Below are positions 1-14,100 of a stretch of DNA of 64,000 bases, one piece after another. The stretch covers positions 5,205,985-5,269,984 of the forward strand of contig NC_069133.1 of NCBI RefSeq assembly GCF_026914265.1, in the 5' to 3' direction. How positions within the stretch are numbered: position 1 is the first letter of the stretch; each line of letters starts with the position of its first letter. This DNA comes from Mya arenaria (taxonomy: Eukaryota; Mollusca; Bivalvia; Myida; Myidae). The position numbers and the translations under genes are program-made. The notes below the pieces were generated by a model. That model did no database searches, was not told the DNA's origin, and was given only the letters and a program-made list of their open reading frames with translations.

Positions 1-640
1 TACAAAGTCAGACAAAGAAAACAAATATATATTGATATATGCTATGACATCGAATTTATTTCAAACATTTGTTTTTTAGTAACGTATGGAACGAAAGCAA
101 ATGTTCGGGCATTCAGCTTTAAAAAAAAATGTTTAAAAAATAGGAATGGTCACTTTCATATTATATGGTAAACAATGTGTCTTTTTTCAAGATCGAATTA
201 TCACTTTGACGTATTATACTTCAAAAGTGACGTTTTCAATTTTGATCAGAAGGAAGTAACGCAAATTGACCTTTGCAGTGCTCTAAACCAATTGATATTT
301 TCATAGCTGTTATTTCACTGATTAACCTCATTACTTCACCGAAAAGCATGAAAGAAATATTCACGTATTGAACAAAGTTTTTTGTATCGAAATAAATGAA
401 TCACAGGCGGAATTCAGTGCAAATTACTTGACAATCGATAATGCTTTTATTTAATTGTTGTTTTATCAAATTACCTTAGCTTAAACATGGTAAAGTGTAT
501 TCTAAATTTGTCGATTTTTAAAAAGGCGTTTTACTATGATAACCGTAGTAAATTGTATGTATCATTGCCAAATCGCGAAATAAATGGGATTTTTTTCAAT
601 GCAATAAAAGCTATATACGTCGAATGAAAACAGTTATGAA
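1..640. other. AT-rich stretch, nothing recognised
   Basis: No open frame of note, RNA gene or clear repeat was seen. It leads into a LINE remnant that becomes recognisable at about position 650. Confidence 0.5.
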
Positions 641-1390
641 CTCAGTGTGAGTATTAACTGCCCCCTAGGGTTGCCTCAATAATGTTATATTCAACCTTTG
701 AACATGTGGACTAATGAATTAAGCTTGTAAATTTCGGAATTATGACTTTCTAGAACAAAATGGAGTTCGCAGAACAAAGCTTTCGTTTGATATGATTTTA
801 TTTGCTGATGATACTGTCAATGGCATGCATTCGCAACTTAAACTGTTGATTGAATATTGTAATAAATGTTGATTTAAACAGAGCAAACATTAGTGTTTTT
901 AGAAATAGCGGTTGTCTTCTTGAAACGAACATTGGCATCATAATTAAGAAAAATGAAGGTGTACTAAATATTTGTATTGATGGTGTGGTCAACTCTTCTT
1001 CTACTATGTCACTGAAAGAAATGACCGATAGAATGGCTCTTAAAGGCAAACAGGATTTTGTTTAATTATATCATTCCTTGTACGACATAATCCTTAAACG
1101 TTTTACAAAAAACATAATTATTTCAAAATTGTTGATGCAAAACCTGTTCCTATATAAAGTTGTAGGGTTCCGAAATTTTAGAATTGCATGCACAGAATAT
1201 TTAGAACGAGTGCACAATAATGCCTGTAAAAAGTTTCCTCCTGTACCTCTGCTTACATTTAATGCTTCAATTTAACGAGAATGTGGTAGATTGCCGGTGT
1301 GCAATTGATTACAATTGCAAGTTTTTCCCAAATATCTTCGGCATTTTAATTTGGTTATCCTTTTAAGAAAACATTTTATTTTCAAATGGT
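640..1390 (+). mobile_element. Decayed LINE reverse-transcriptase fragment (A)
   Basis: Reading the plus strand in shifting frames gives the catalytic box of a non-LTR retrotransposon reverse transcriptase (ILFADDT near 790-815), followed by the usual downstream pattern: a QLKLLIEYCNK-like helix, then an NVDLNRANISVFRNSG segment (about 863-915) that matches the N-VDKTK-VFR-GG block of these enzymes. Further on, YLERVHNNACKKF (about 1,197-1,235) matches the region after the polymerase core. Frames are broken several times, so this is a dead copy. The clade is not certain. No poly(A) tail or target duplication was identified. Confidence 0.6.
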
Positions 1391-2280
1391 TTTGTTTTTG
1401 TATGGGACGCTTCACTATTACTTATATACACATACTAATGCTTAATGTGATCATGCTAACAACGACTTACAAAGTGTGTCTGTAAGTACATTATTGTAGT
1501 TTTTATATAGTATTTAAATGTAAGTGTTTTGAAATGTACTTTAATTTGAAACTTTGTTTGCAGATACTATTATTCAAGCCATGCTCACTAATTTGCACCG
1601 GTAGTTTACAAACGTACTGTGCTATGTTTACATGGGATGGTGACCTTGCTGCAAAAAACCCGTTTGTTTTGTGTTATTAGGGGGTATGGTGGATTATGAG
1701 AGTTTTAATGAATGCTACATTAACAAAATGTATTGTGTCAGGTTTGCGTGAGCTAGTCACCTTGTAGCGAATCAACTGGGTGTTCTATGTTCTTAGGAGG
1801 TAAATTAAGTCCAAAAGTGTACAAGGTTTATATATGCTTCGAACATAATAATAATTATCATGCTTTATGAAATAGTTATTGGAAACAGTATTGACCTAAT
1901 TCTAGAATAAAGAACGCTTAAAATACTCTAACTGCATAATGACTGTGTGATATGAATATATGTATATAAATGTACAACAGAAGAAGAAGTATTTATTCAA
2001 TATATATATATTTATTTGAATGCTAAGTTCCATTTTATCTCTTAATCCTTTTCCTATAAATTACTGGTGCGAACCGTAAAGAACGCTCATACTCACGCCA
2101 GACATTTACAGCGATTGTGAATTGAGAAAGGCCAGCAACGCGGACATGAAATCTCGTCATAATACTTGTATAAAAGGAAAACACAAACTTTAGGCGCATC
2201 CAAAAACAAAAGCAAGATGAATATGAAAATAACTCGTTGGATGAATTAAACAGAACCTCGGAAAATAAATAATTTTAGAA
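1390..2280. other. AT-rich spacer, nothing recognised
   Basis: Only AT-rich sequence with short TA runs (around 2,000-2,015) lies between two LINE remnants. No gene or structured repeat was seen. Confidence 0.45.
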
Positions 2281-4260
2281 GTTACTTAAAAATCGTAATG
2301 GAAAACATTTGGAAAGATGAAACGAAATCAAATGTGCAAAAATTTATATAAAGACAACGAAGAAGCCAACGGTTTTCGGCATTACTTTCAGGCGGCTGTG
2401 TTCAGCAAACCCTACAAAATTTTGCAAAAAGACAAGTCAATAATAGACGATGTTTACGAGTATTATGCTTGCGAATACGTTAATAGTCATATACTTATTA
2501 AGCAAGTAACATTAACTGAATTTCAAGAAGCTACAAAAATCTTAAAAATCGTCGTGGATCGACAATACGGATCCAAGCAGTAAACGGCCGATTTTATTAA
2601 TAACGTATTTCTGTAAATTGTTTGAAAAGATACTTCTATCCATGATAAATGCAAGCATCAAAGTACTCAGTCAAAATTTTCCATTAGCTCAGCAGCAAGG
2701 TTTCCAAAAGGACCTCAGTTGTATAACTACCTCGTTTAACCTTCAAGATACGAGTACCATAAAAGTGGAAGAAATTCATACGTTGCCTGCAAGGACCAGA
2801 AAGCAGCGTTGACTCCATTTGGCACAAGGGACTCTTCTTCAAGTCAGGCAAATGTGGATACACTGGAAGATTCTGAGACTTTTAATGAACTCGTGCAATG
2901 ACCTTAAATGTGTGACAAGAGTGCAAGGACTTAAATCAGAGCCGTCGTCTTTGAAAGAAGCAATTATGGAAGTATGGTTATGTCAGTCAAGGGAGGTAAT
3001 CCATCGTTTGCGAATGATATCTCACTAGTATAAGTCACTCTGCTTAATCTACAACGCCTAGTAGATATTGTCTATACAAATTGGAAAGTTACTGTCAAGA
3101 AATCAAACACTATTGTCTTTACAAAACGATGAACGGCACCACCAGTAGGAATACTTTATGTTAACATGTACATTGAACAATAAAGCTACGTAATCCATCT
3201 TGGAATAAGGCAGGACTATAATTTAAAATATACAATTCGCAAAAGAAAAACAAATGGCGGGAAATGCATTGTATTCAATGGGTGTGCAGGGAGTTGGTCC
3301 CCATGGCATCAAACTATTAATCTCTATCGATCTATATAAGAAACGTGTCAAACCAATAACACTATTTTGCTGTGAACTATGGGGAAAATGTCTATGACAC
3401 ATATAAAAGGTGTCATCACTTTATTGTAAAAAAATATTGGGGTTTACGATAATGACTAGATCTGATATATACGAAGCAATAGTTGGCTTACTTACATAAA
3501 CTTAATTGGGATATTGAAATTTGAAAGATTTTGATTTTGCACAACCTATCAAGCTTAAATTGCCACTGCACTACCAGAATCTGTTTATTCGTAGCTATCC
3601 ATTATATTTATCACACGTTGGAACCCACATGTATGTTTTTGTACCTGTTATATGTTGTATTCTATGTTAATATGGTTTACGGATGGATTACTGTTAACAT
3701 TGTGATTGTAAATCCATCGAAGCTGCCATCAAAATCTATTTGGAAGAGCCACGTAAATACTTTAGTTTACCTGTTTGAAGAGAGCGAGTGGAACACACGT
3801 GTGCTATGTGACGACAGTTTTCAATATCTTAGGGTTCTTATCCAAAGCGTCCGTCCATGTATAGTATACAAAGTGTGTTCCCTGAATGGATACAGATATA
3901 TAGTGAACACTATTGCAAGACAATGGTGCATCAGTGTCAAACTCTTGCAAAATATTTGCAATCATTGTTGTTTGTTCCAATGACAGATATGCTAGACCAT
4001 AAAACATCATAACATAAATGAATGCGTTGCGACATCGATATAACGCACGAAATATTTATGTGACATTAATTTTTTGGGACGCAATTGCTTGCAGACGTAT
4101 TGTATCTAGAAGAAACTTTCGTTCTACTCAGTCTCCTCGGTGCATCTATCTTACCACTAGTGAACGAAGAGGAAAACCTTGTTTTCATCAATCGATCATT
4201 TGAGATTATTTACGACTGTGTTAAAAATTCTCTCAAGGGAATGTAATGCGTAGGGCACGC
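2280..4260 (+). mobile_element. Decayed LINE fragment (B), pre-RT to C-terminal region
   Basis: Several short plus-strand frames line up in the order expected of one LINE ORF2. The 88-codon frame 2,317-2,583 resembles the linker ahead of the polymerase (a VTLTEFQEATKILK-like helix). QQQGFQKDLSC (about 2,693-2,725) matches the QxGFQKG block of RT. About 2,795-2,870 gives FDSIWHKGLFFK and a GYTGRF block. About 3,255-3,400 gives an ALYSMGVQGVGPHGIK segment and a KRVKPITLFCCELWG segment, typical of the region after the thumb. The 150-codon frame 3,531-3,983 resembles the LINE C terminus (SIWKSHVNTLV, then SFQYLRVLIQSV). Stops and frame changes separate the pieces. It may belong to the same family as fragment A, which would be tested by aligning both to a mollusc repeat library. 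Confidence 0.6.
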
Positions 4261-4296
4261 AGAAAATGTTACATGAGGCGTATAGAAATATATACT

Positions 4297-4318
4297 TATA
4301 TATATATATATATATATA
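4297..4318. repeat. (TA)n microsatellite
   Basis: An uninterrupted TA dinucleotide run of about 11 units is read directly. Confidence 0.85.
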
Positions 4319-4724
4319 ATTGTATGTTCTTGATCGACACGTAGAATCAGTACACATATTGTGTTAACTCATGGATCCATCCATCCTAGCCAGTAGACGC
4401 ATTCTATGTGGCATATATATTTTCGTATATGTAGGGTGGATTGTAATATCCGACCCGAGGATAGATGCGAAAGGCGCTTACAAGGCTTGCAAAGCAGTGT
4501 GACCGATGATTCAAATCTCGTTCCGCCTCAGGTTTTTAAAGTATGTCACTAATATCATGCATAGTTTACTGACGTTATCGTCATGATGAGCAGTAACTTC
4601 AAGTAAACGTGTATATATTACGAGGAACGTCGACGTTTTAAATGTTGTCATAATATTGTTTGATTAAAAAAGGAAGACTGTATATTTACAAATGAGCAAC
4701 GAAATAAGTTAAGCTATGTGTGAT

Positions 4725-4730
4725 TTTATT
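4725..4730 (-). terminator. Possible poly(A) signal of the SRCR receptor gene
   Basis: The minus strand reads AATAAA about 270 bases beyond the stop codon at 4,998. It is the first such hexamer I see downstream of the last receptor exon. Transcript data would be needed to place the cleavage site. Confidence 0.35.
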
Positions 4731-4997
4731 TGGCTAACAAGTTCAGATAAAACAACCACACGCTTAACTTATTGGACAACAAAAAAGAGTAAGTAATAAC
4801 TATTTCTTAAATAGAATAAATCAAGAAAAATTAAAAAAGTCAAAATTAAAATTGAAACATTCAACACTCTCACTATGGCTTGGCAAATGATTATATCACG
4901 TAAACAAACAATAGATAATTACAATAGTGTATGCCTATACAATAAACATTAGTCAAAAGGGACCCCGCCTTGGCATGATTGTCATTCGTCATGTGTT

Positions 4998-5199
4998 TTA
5001 CACTGAACGCTTTTCTTTTAGCTTCAGATATCCGTCACTGTCGACCTCGTTACACTGTAGTGTTTTGTAGTCCAGGGCGGATGCTGGCAACTTTTGCAAC
5101 AACTCGTTGTTTCCTGCGTCATTTATTGTACAATAAGACGACTCTTGATTTTCTGAGCAGTTTTTACATGCGGTTGAATTTTTTACAGCATCTTCCATA
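4998..5199 (-). CDS. Last exon of SRCR receptor: cytoplasmic tail with ITIM-like motifs
   Basis: The exon begins after a TTTTTTCAG acceptor. One base completes a split codon, which fits the phase 2 end of exon 7258-7300. It encodes a 66-residue hydrophilic tail ending in KEKRSV and a TAA stop. Three tyrosines sit in signalling-type contexts. SSYCTI and LDYKTL both fit the ITIM consensus (S/I/V/L-x-Y-x-x-I/V/L), and DGYLKL adds a YxxL. The last two YxxL boxes are separated by nine residues, also close to ITAM spacing. In vertebrate receptors such motifs recruit SH2-domain phosphatases or kinases; use here is inference. The linkage to exon 7258-7300 rests on splice phase alone, across a 2-kb intron. 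Confidence 0.55.
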
Positions 5200-8100
5200 C
5201 TGAAAAAAATACATTAAGAACGAATAAAAATGATAGCCTGTATTCATAACGTCCGTTTAACTAGAACATGCAATGTTAAGTTCTTTTTCCTTTTTTCTAC
5301 TTAATTTTAATAGGTTAGGCAATTAACCGATAACGTTTAGGCTTGGTATAACTAGCTTTATTCCTAGTGAAAACATAACGCCATTGGAGTGCGAAGAGGT
5401 TTACCGTTTCAATAAAATACTTAGTTTTCATTATTCCACTCAATCTCATTAATATATACAAAACAATACCTAAAACTCACTAGAATTAAAACGGTTATTC
5501 GGAAATATAGCATTCTTTGATTAAGATTTACGAAGAGGTTAATTTGAATATGACCTGTATGGTGAGTTGTGTATGAATATTTTCTATGACGGTTTATGAC
5601 TCTGATGCATTGCAGCAAAGCCCATCAACGCTTATCTTATATGCACCTTTCTAAAATGTGAAAAACGATATTTCGGGAATGACTTTGATGCCATATTCAA
5701 TTCCCGCATTAAACTTGGATTAATTGGTTCTTACAATTGTTTCCTTTTTTCATTAATTTGCAATCTTTTAGACATGTTAACATGTCTTCTTGCAACACCT
5801 GGTCCATTCTTCCTCCATCTCCACCAGACATCAAACCTTACACTGTTGTCTGTTTATAACTGACTGCACTAGGTGGATACCCGTTTGGACATCCGATGTA
5901 AAGTTGTAATGTCTATTTGTTATCATATGTACAATTATGTGGGGGTTTATAGGCTGGTGAGTGTACTGGAACACAGTATAACGTTTGTCATATAATTCAT
6001 ATTTTGTTTGTTCTAAAAGTCATTTAAGTTTTCTCAAGTCGCTTTTGTCTGTTTCAATTATTATAAACTGGGTTTTAAACCTTTACACTTCTTAAAAACG
6101 GTTGTGTGCTACCTTGGTTTTCGGTAATTTGCATATTAGCTCGCACTCGCTCTCCCTAAACTTAATCCTATTGACCTATTGTGTAATTATATTGTAATAT
6201 AACTATTAGAATTATGTTTATTATATCTTATAATGTTTTTGTAAGTGAGTTCAGTATTGACATTTAAAGCCACTACACTGCGACCAAGACTTGAGTAGTA
6301 ATTCGGATGAACATTATTCTAAAGTAATTCGGACGTACTGATTGTTAACTATGACTTTATTAATTAATTGGTGCTTAACTCAATTCTATAAGACTAAATT
6401 ATCAATGTAGGCGTACTAAGACTTGGTTAGTCTAAGGCTGAGTTCTCTTTATTTGAATATGATTTAGATTATTCTTGTTTGTAATTATTTACAGATACTA
6501 GTGCAATACATTGTATAGAAGATCCTCCACTATTGCGCTGATCCTAGTGTGTGCACGACGTAGGTTTACCTTGTTTTGGAAGCTTAGTTATATAACAATA
6601 TATTGTCAATCTCATGTGTGTGACTAACATTCAACTTGTTAAAATGGATAATACACCGTGATGTAATTGTAACTTGCATATGTTATAAATATAAAAATGT
6701 ACGATATGTATTTATTAATTACATTAGGTTTAAGATTGTGTTATTTGTATATTCAGTTTTTAACCACGCTACGATAAATAAACGTACTTCATTATCGTTT
6801 GGATTATCTTTCTGTCGGCTAAGGACAGCAAAGTGACCACATACTATTTTGGTATGGTTTGAAAGGGTTTAACGAGAGAGAATATCAAAATTATCAGGCG
6901 CCAATATTATTGCCAATTGCTCGATGAAAATTTATGCTTGTTAGTACAGAGTATATCTTAAGTGTTTTTTACTAACTAGTGTAATCGATTTTCTGTACAA
7001 CAGGCATACAGGTTGTGATTAATGTAGGCCTTGAAGTGAAATATCGATTAAAGTTGAAATGACAGAGATTTTAATTTTCCTATGATGTCGGTATAGACAA
7101 AAGATGTTTTCACAAACGTAAATAAATTAACGAATCCTCCCATTGAGACATCGGTATGGACTGGAGTTGTTTTAACGTACGTTAATATGAATAATGTATC
7201 TGATCCATGGGGTATATCGGTATGGACAAACATTGTATTTACGTTCAAAATTCTTACCTTTGTGTAGTCTGTAATTCCGAAGCTGACGTACTTGGTATGC
7301 CTGTTATAATTCCAGATTATGAAATATATTAGATCTCAGTAATGCGAAAAGCTATTAACTACACCTTTTAAAAACATTTTATCTGTACATCAATTACGCA
7401 GAAAACACAGGAGATATTTATGCAATTGTATAGGTATCCTACCATTCTGTCTGTTTCTTCTTACACACCACCATATTCCAACATACACGATTATCAATAG
7501 GACACCGACCACAGATGCCAGTATCACTATAAGCCAGGTGTTTGAGCTAGCCGTAACTGAAATATAAAATCAATATCACTCAATTTAGAAAATGGATTTG
7601 ATTTATTCGAAATTTAAGATTGACCCTAAATCGAAATGCTATAAAGAAAACGATTTATATGTGTAACATTGGTGGAACATTATACTGGTAGACATTGTAC
7701 ATATATGTATGTAAGCTGTTATGGAATAACCCACATGACCGGAAGACAACTGATAACATTTCTAAATTCAGCTGTATAAACGATACATATTTCAGCGATT
7801 AAACCTGCTTATGGTTGTTTTTGCCTTAAAATGCAATTTCTGATTATTTTAGAAAATGTCAAATAGAGTAAGGCCTTCAAAGGTGTAGACGCGTCATAAT
7901 ATTTTATGTTTTTGCACTAATAAGTGCACAGTTAATAAGGCTTTGTATAAACTCAAATCAAAACACACTTTAATGTTTCTAATAGTTTCATCTTAGATGT
8001 TTTGCCAAGTGGTGTACTATGTCTACAGTAATCTAAAAAGAAGGATTCTAGATGTTTTAAGATGGTTTTGTTTTTAATAAAGTTGTAAATGTTTGTATTC

Positions 8101-11100
8101 TGATCTTGGACTTTCTGGTTTTTCCTCTTTGACGTTTTCCTTATCTTATTTGTTATTGCAGGTTTCATCAATTTTGTTTTGTCTTACAGTCCTTTCCTTT
8201 TTGTCAAACTATTTTTTATCATTTTATAACACATGTCTTTTTTTCTGTGACTACAGGTAATTTTAGCAGAAGTAAAAGATGTCACTTAAACATCAACTTA
8301 AATAATATTTGATAATAAGGTGAATTGCGCAACACATTTTTTGTGTGTGCATTGATGTTTTACTACATAACAGACCGCAATTTCTCGAACATAATTTTAA
8401 CCAGATTTAATCTCTTTTTTTAACCTAAATGCATACTAAAACATATTTTACAAAATTAAAAATATTTTATCGCTCAAACTATTTCCTTTATTTTTTTTCA
8501 TAGAATTCTTTACCATGAGAATACAAATTAAACCAAAACAAAATTAGTGAGCTTAGCTTGATCCTGTTAAAAGGACTTAATGAAGAAATAATGCGCTGGC
8601 ATACAAGTTAAACAGGTGTCATTGTTGTCTCTAGCATATCCTTCCAGACAATCACACTTGAACCCTCCATCGATGTTTCTGCATTCCGTGTTATCTCCAC
8701 TGCACAAGGAATCACTTTGATTAACGCAATCCATACCATCAGGACAGATGTTTGTAGTTAGACATTCGTTGATAACTGTTTCACAGTGTGCCCCAGTCCA
8801 ACCTGATGTACATGTACATTCACCCGACACATCATCACAGTTGTCTGTATTCGCCGAAATACACATGCACTCTTGGTCGCATAATCCAAGCCCGTATCTG
8901 TCTTTGCGGCATTCTTTGGCAAAAAAAGTCGACTTCGATAAAAAAAAATGCTTCAAATACAGTTTACTGTATGCTAAATTATTGCCAATAATCATGCCAA
9001 AACAGTTATAACATGCATGTACGGGTGAATACAACCTGGACTATTAAGTCGATATTTTCATTTTTTACAAATGATGGGATGCTTTTATGCATGGCGATAT
9101 AATCATTTCATTCATTCATTAACATTCAAATGTTTAAATTTAAAACTCAGCTTCAATGCCATAAATAAACGACCATTCGGCAGTTGCGAATATTTTACGA
9201 TGAACGCAACATCAATGAATATGTTCGGATCGCGTATTATAACAATTGAAAATTGTTTATCTTGTCATTGTATTGTGTAAGGAGCCACGAAAACCATAAA
9301 TCAACGTGTTGATAAAAGTGTTAATTTATGATTTGTTAAATGAATTGTTGTCATAAGCGATTGAATTCTACGTTAAGAGTTTAAGGTGATTTAAGGTATC
9401 AAATATGAAGTGATTACATTTTTTCCGCGTTATTATGACATCATATGAAAAGCTGTTTCCGGCTACGGCCGGGTTGCTTTATTTACGGAATGGGTGAGAA
9501 AATTGTAAGGTTTTCTTTAATGAAATTAAGTAATGTTTTAGCTCTGGAGAGAAATAATGAACTATTGGTGCAAATATAATAAATACTATATTTGGTCCCC
9601 ACACACTTTAACCAGCCCAACGGCGTCCATACCCCGATAATGACACCAATTCCTTAAATGAATAAAGAATAATCAATATATTCTGATAGCGAATTAGTAT
9701 AGGTTTTTTCGGAAGCACTCAAACATTCGGTAATTAAAAAAAGCAGTTTCGACTATGTTGAGAGTATTCAATGATATTTAATTAAATTATACATGCGACA
9801 CTGTCAATGACCTGTTGTCTTTCCGTATTAGTTTGTGCTATATGTGTAAACCAATACACAGTAGCACCAATATTAGCTTCACTCAACAATTCCAATATAT
9901 CAGGAATAAAATCTACCATCTCAATACATATAGGCTGAGGGAATTATTTTTCAAACTTACCTCTTGAGCAATTAACTATCGTAAAGCCTATGTAAGTAAA
10001 ACTCATGTAACCCTGTTGTTGGAACGCACACTCCAACGGAGACGATTCATTTCCTGTGCATCGGATAACTCCAATTAATTTGATTGTGTAATTTAGGTTG
10101 TGCTCCGACTGTGTAAACGTGTTTATAGCATTACTCAAATCGGTAGAAAAACACGTCATTTTCTTGTTCTGAATAAATGTTCATACATTTTAGAAATGAT
10201 AATTCTCATCGCAGTAAAGTACATACATTGTTCTTTCTATTCACAATCTCACTCACAAATATCCGAAGTGTTTGCAAATGATTTGCGCTTCAACCATTCC
10301 AAGTTCTACTGAAGGTGTCCCCAATTCTCCGTCGATAAACAACTCCAATACTCCTTGATTCGGCGTTGCCGCCCGTAATTGTTTAAACCTTACATCCTCA
10401 ATATTGTAATCTGAAAATTGTGTCCGTAATTTTAGCTAGAAAAAAGGACTTAAAATATAAAGTTAACACTCATTTCACACCAAATGTCCTGGTATTAACG
10501 GAAATATGTATAATGTGATTTACCATTGCAGTAGAGACCCAGAACACCGTGTTTATCGTACGCGCATCCCCCACCCTTGTATTGGTTTAAATGTATACAC
10601 TTAAATAAATCCGATTTGCATTCCAAAACGTTCGTTTCATTCCCGAAGCATTGCAGTGACTGTCTTTGAATAGTCCGAGGACCCTCTGGAAGACTAACTC
10701 CATACCCTTTGAAACTAAATTCAAAGATGCAAAATAAAATCTGTTTTAGCGTTTAACATTTACAGTGCAATATTTGACTCGAAACATCCCCAAAACAGAT
10801 ATTCAACTTCACCTTTCTCAGGAATGATCTTCGAATTGCGTGTAAATACTTTTATTTTACTCTTTAATGCATCTAGATTGAGACGTGTTTTTATATCCTG
10901 CAAGAAAATTTTAAGGCGTCAAACATATATACTTTTTCTATTATGATGTTGTTTTTTGTTTTTTTATGGAAGTAGTGGTTGTGGTAGTTGTGTTGTGGTT
11001 TGTGGTTATGTTGTTGGTGGTGTTAGTGTTGGTGGTGCTGTTGTTGTTTTAGAGTTGTTGAGTAGAGAACTGCACAAAGCTAGTCATATTGCAGAGTATT

Positions 11101-14100
11101 CTAGCTGTTATATCATTGATGCAACCACTGAAGTAATATCATTTGGCGTACTAAGATACTTGCCCAAAGACAGTTATATTGCAAATTGCGTAACTGTTTT
11201 ATAACTAGATATTACAGAGTGTCTTAGCTGTTATATCACTGATGTTACCGGTCAAGTGATACCATGTATCATTGTAAGATACTTAGTTATATTTCACAGT
11301 GTCTTTGATGGTGATTGGTGAAATGATACCATTTAGAGTAATAAGATACAAACACAAAGTCAGTCATATTTCAAAGAGTCTTACCTTTAAGAGCAGTGAT
11401 GGAAATTAAAAAGAGATACCATTACCGTAGTCAGATACTTGCCTAAAACCCGTCATATTGCAGAGTGTCTTCGTTGTTATATCACTGATGTTTCCGGTGA
11501 AGCGATACCATTTACCGTATTGTGAAGTTGTAAAAACACCTTCATATGGCTTATTTGCAAATGGCTCTAGTTTCATCGGCCCACCTACATACCAAATTAT
11601 AGTTTAATATAAACAAGATCATTCGGTTGTAAATATGACTTTAGAGTAAAAATCGAAGTAAGACATAATTTAATCCCCGGAACACAGTTGTGTATATATC
11701 TTAAAGTGAGACTCTTTTTTAAAATTAATACATACACATGTATAACAAACGTAAATTTTGAGTGATTAACCTTTAACTACTTACTTAATAATGCATTAAT
11801 GGACAATATTAATTCTTGATAACAAGATCGTAACCATGTATTTAATAGTTAAAAGTGCAAAATTATTAAATGATTGGTTTGTGCAAAAATATTTACTGTG
11901 ATATATTATTGTCTCATAACGTATAAATACTGTGTTTTCTGCGCTTTTCTTTCACATTTAACTCGGTATCTTTCATAAGAACCATAGTTTGATATTTATT
12001 ACTCATTTTTGGTATATTAAAACAATTGTATAAATTGTGGTAAATCTTATTTGGGAGTAAGGGGTTCATCTTCAAACTTTCAACTGACCACAGAAATTAC
12101 ACCAAGAATCACACTTTGAAAGTAAAAGTTCATACATGGAGAAAAGCAGTGTGCTCAAAATGTCGGTATACGGTTTTAATTAATGATGAGCATAGCTTTT
12201 TTTAAATTTGATTTCACAGTGTATAAACGAGCCTAAAATTATCTCAAATTATCTATATAAATTGTTACCTTTAAACTGAAATAACAGTTTCGTGTTCAAG
12301 GATAAACAACTTAAGCTATTAACATAATGCACAGCGGAGGTATTATGCTCAACAACATGATGTAGCGTCACAAAGTCCAAAATATCGCCCTTTGATTTAT
12401 GGGTTTTGTTGGTGATGAGGTAATTTATATGCTTTTCGATGATTTATAGGGATCAAACCCTAGAATACATGTCCACAAAGATGCTATTTCACTGTATATA
12501 TTTATGTGTAAATTTAGCATGCCCTCAATTACCAAATCAAATATCAAATGCGCAGTTAGGGCATTATTTCAGAAATGACGTAACGTCCATGTTCCGATTG
12601 GCGAGTCATACATATTTTGCTCGACGTAACTATGATACTTTGGTGTAAAGTAAGTTGAACAGCTTCTGTTTATCATAGTGTCACCCCTCTCAATGCAGGG
12701 CCATCCCGCTTGACTTATGAGACACCTAAATTGAACACCTTTACGCACATTCCGTTTCTATATACCGGTCGCCGATAGGACGGCAAACGATACCTGATAA
12801 AATAATTGCTAAGTCAGAAACGGGAAATATCAGTAAAAGCCCCGTGTGGGACTCGATACTTCAAACTTCCTCTCCATAGGCGAACACAGTAACTACTAGG
12901 CCTCAAAGGCTTAAATACAGGCAAAAACGAGCAAATTTGCCGAACAATCGAAAAAAGTACGTACACAGTATAACTGTGTATGTATAAGCAGTTATTATCA
13001 GTACATCACTTAAAAGGCATACCAAACTAAATATATTGTTATATCATTATGCTCTATTTAGAAGATATGAGTTGAAGTGAAGATTGCTTTTCACTCAAGG
13101 AAGATGTGCAATGTTTTTCACAAAGTTGATATCACAAAAAAGATACTATTTTTTTTTCTTTCTAAGAGGTATATATATTTACCTTTGCATATGACACCGA
13201 CAATTCGTTGGTTGTTGCAAGGTGAATCTTCATTTGTTTCGAGGTCGCATTGTTCCAATGACTTTTCGTTGCCATTGCAGGATATTCTCCCAGTATACAA
13301 AGGCATTTGACCAACACCATATCGAGTTGAAGAAATTACCTCTTTTGCTCCACTGAAAAGCAACAATGAACGCACATGCATAAATGCCACATATACATTG
13401 TTTTTAAAGCAGAATATCTGAAAGCAAAAAAGAAATGTTTCTATATGCATGTTTAATTTCTGCATCTCATGTATTTACCTGTATCCGAGCATAATACAGG
13501 CCACGTTTGAAGCCTTGATGTCAAAGAAATGATCGCATAGTGTCACCAAGCTCCCATTTATCGAGGTTTCTATCCGTCCTTCGTACGTGTTTGGACCATC
13601 AACCAGGCGTATTGCTTGAATGACCATTAAACACGTTTTAATAACAGAAATATTGCATGAAACGATGTAGAACAGTTTGTTACACATTTTAGTTCGTTTG
13701 TGGTTAGAAATCTACATACAATTTTAAATTATTGTATTTTGTCCGATTTTGAGGGTAGGGATTATATTTTTGTATCTTTTCTATTGTATACGTTTTAGCA
13801 AAAACAATGACACCGCGATCACAATTGCCTTTGCATAGCAGTACGTCAATTCATATATCTGTGTAAGAGATTTAATATTTCTAGCAACTATATACCAGAC
13901 GCTGACATGTACAGTATGCAAACACAGTTTCAATATAATAGTCTTACCGCGAACATTTAAAGTAACATTTAAATGACAGATCGAGGTTTCAATGAAACGT
14001 ACGAATTATCAAATACGAAAGTAGTTAATGATAACCATTACATCAACATTAAAAACAAGCAAGAGAGAATCACTCCGTCATGGATTTGTGTATTCGTCAT

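Noticed and set aside
4440-4560. tRNA-like box B (ATTCAAATCTCG) suggesting another SINE
   Set aside because: No matching box A at the right distance and no second copy seen in the window.
7048-7248. 66-codon minus-strand ORF with internal repeats
   Set aside because: It overlaps a 63-66 base tandem repeat in an intron and is in the wrong phase for the receptor tail.
10956-11204. 82-codon glycine/valine-rich plus-strand ORF
   Set aside because: Starts in a low-complexity GTT/GGT run and then crosses the decayed antisense exon copies; not a gene.
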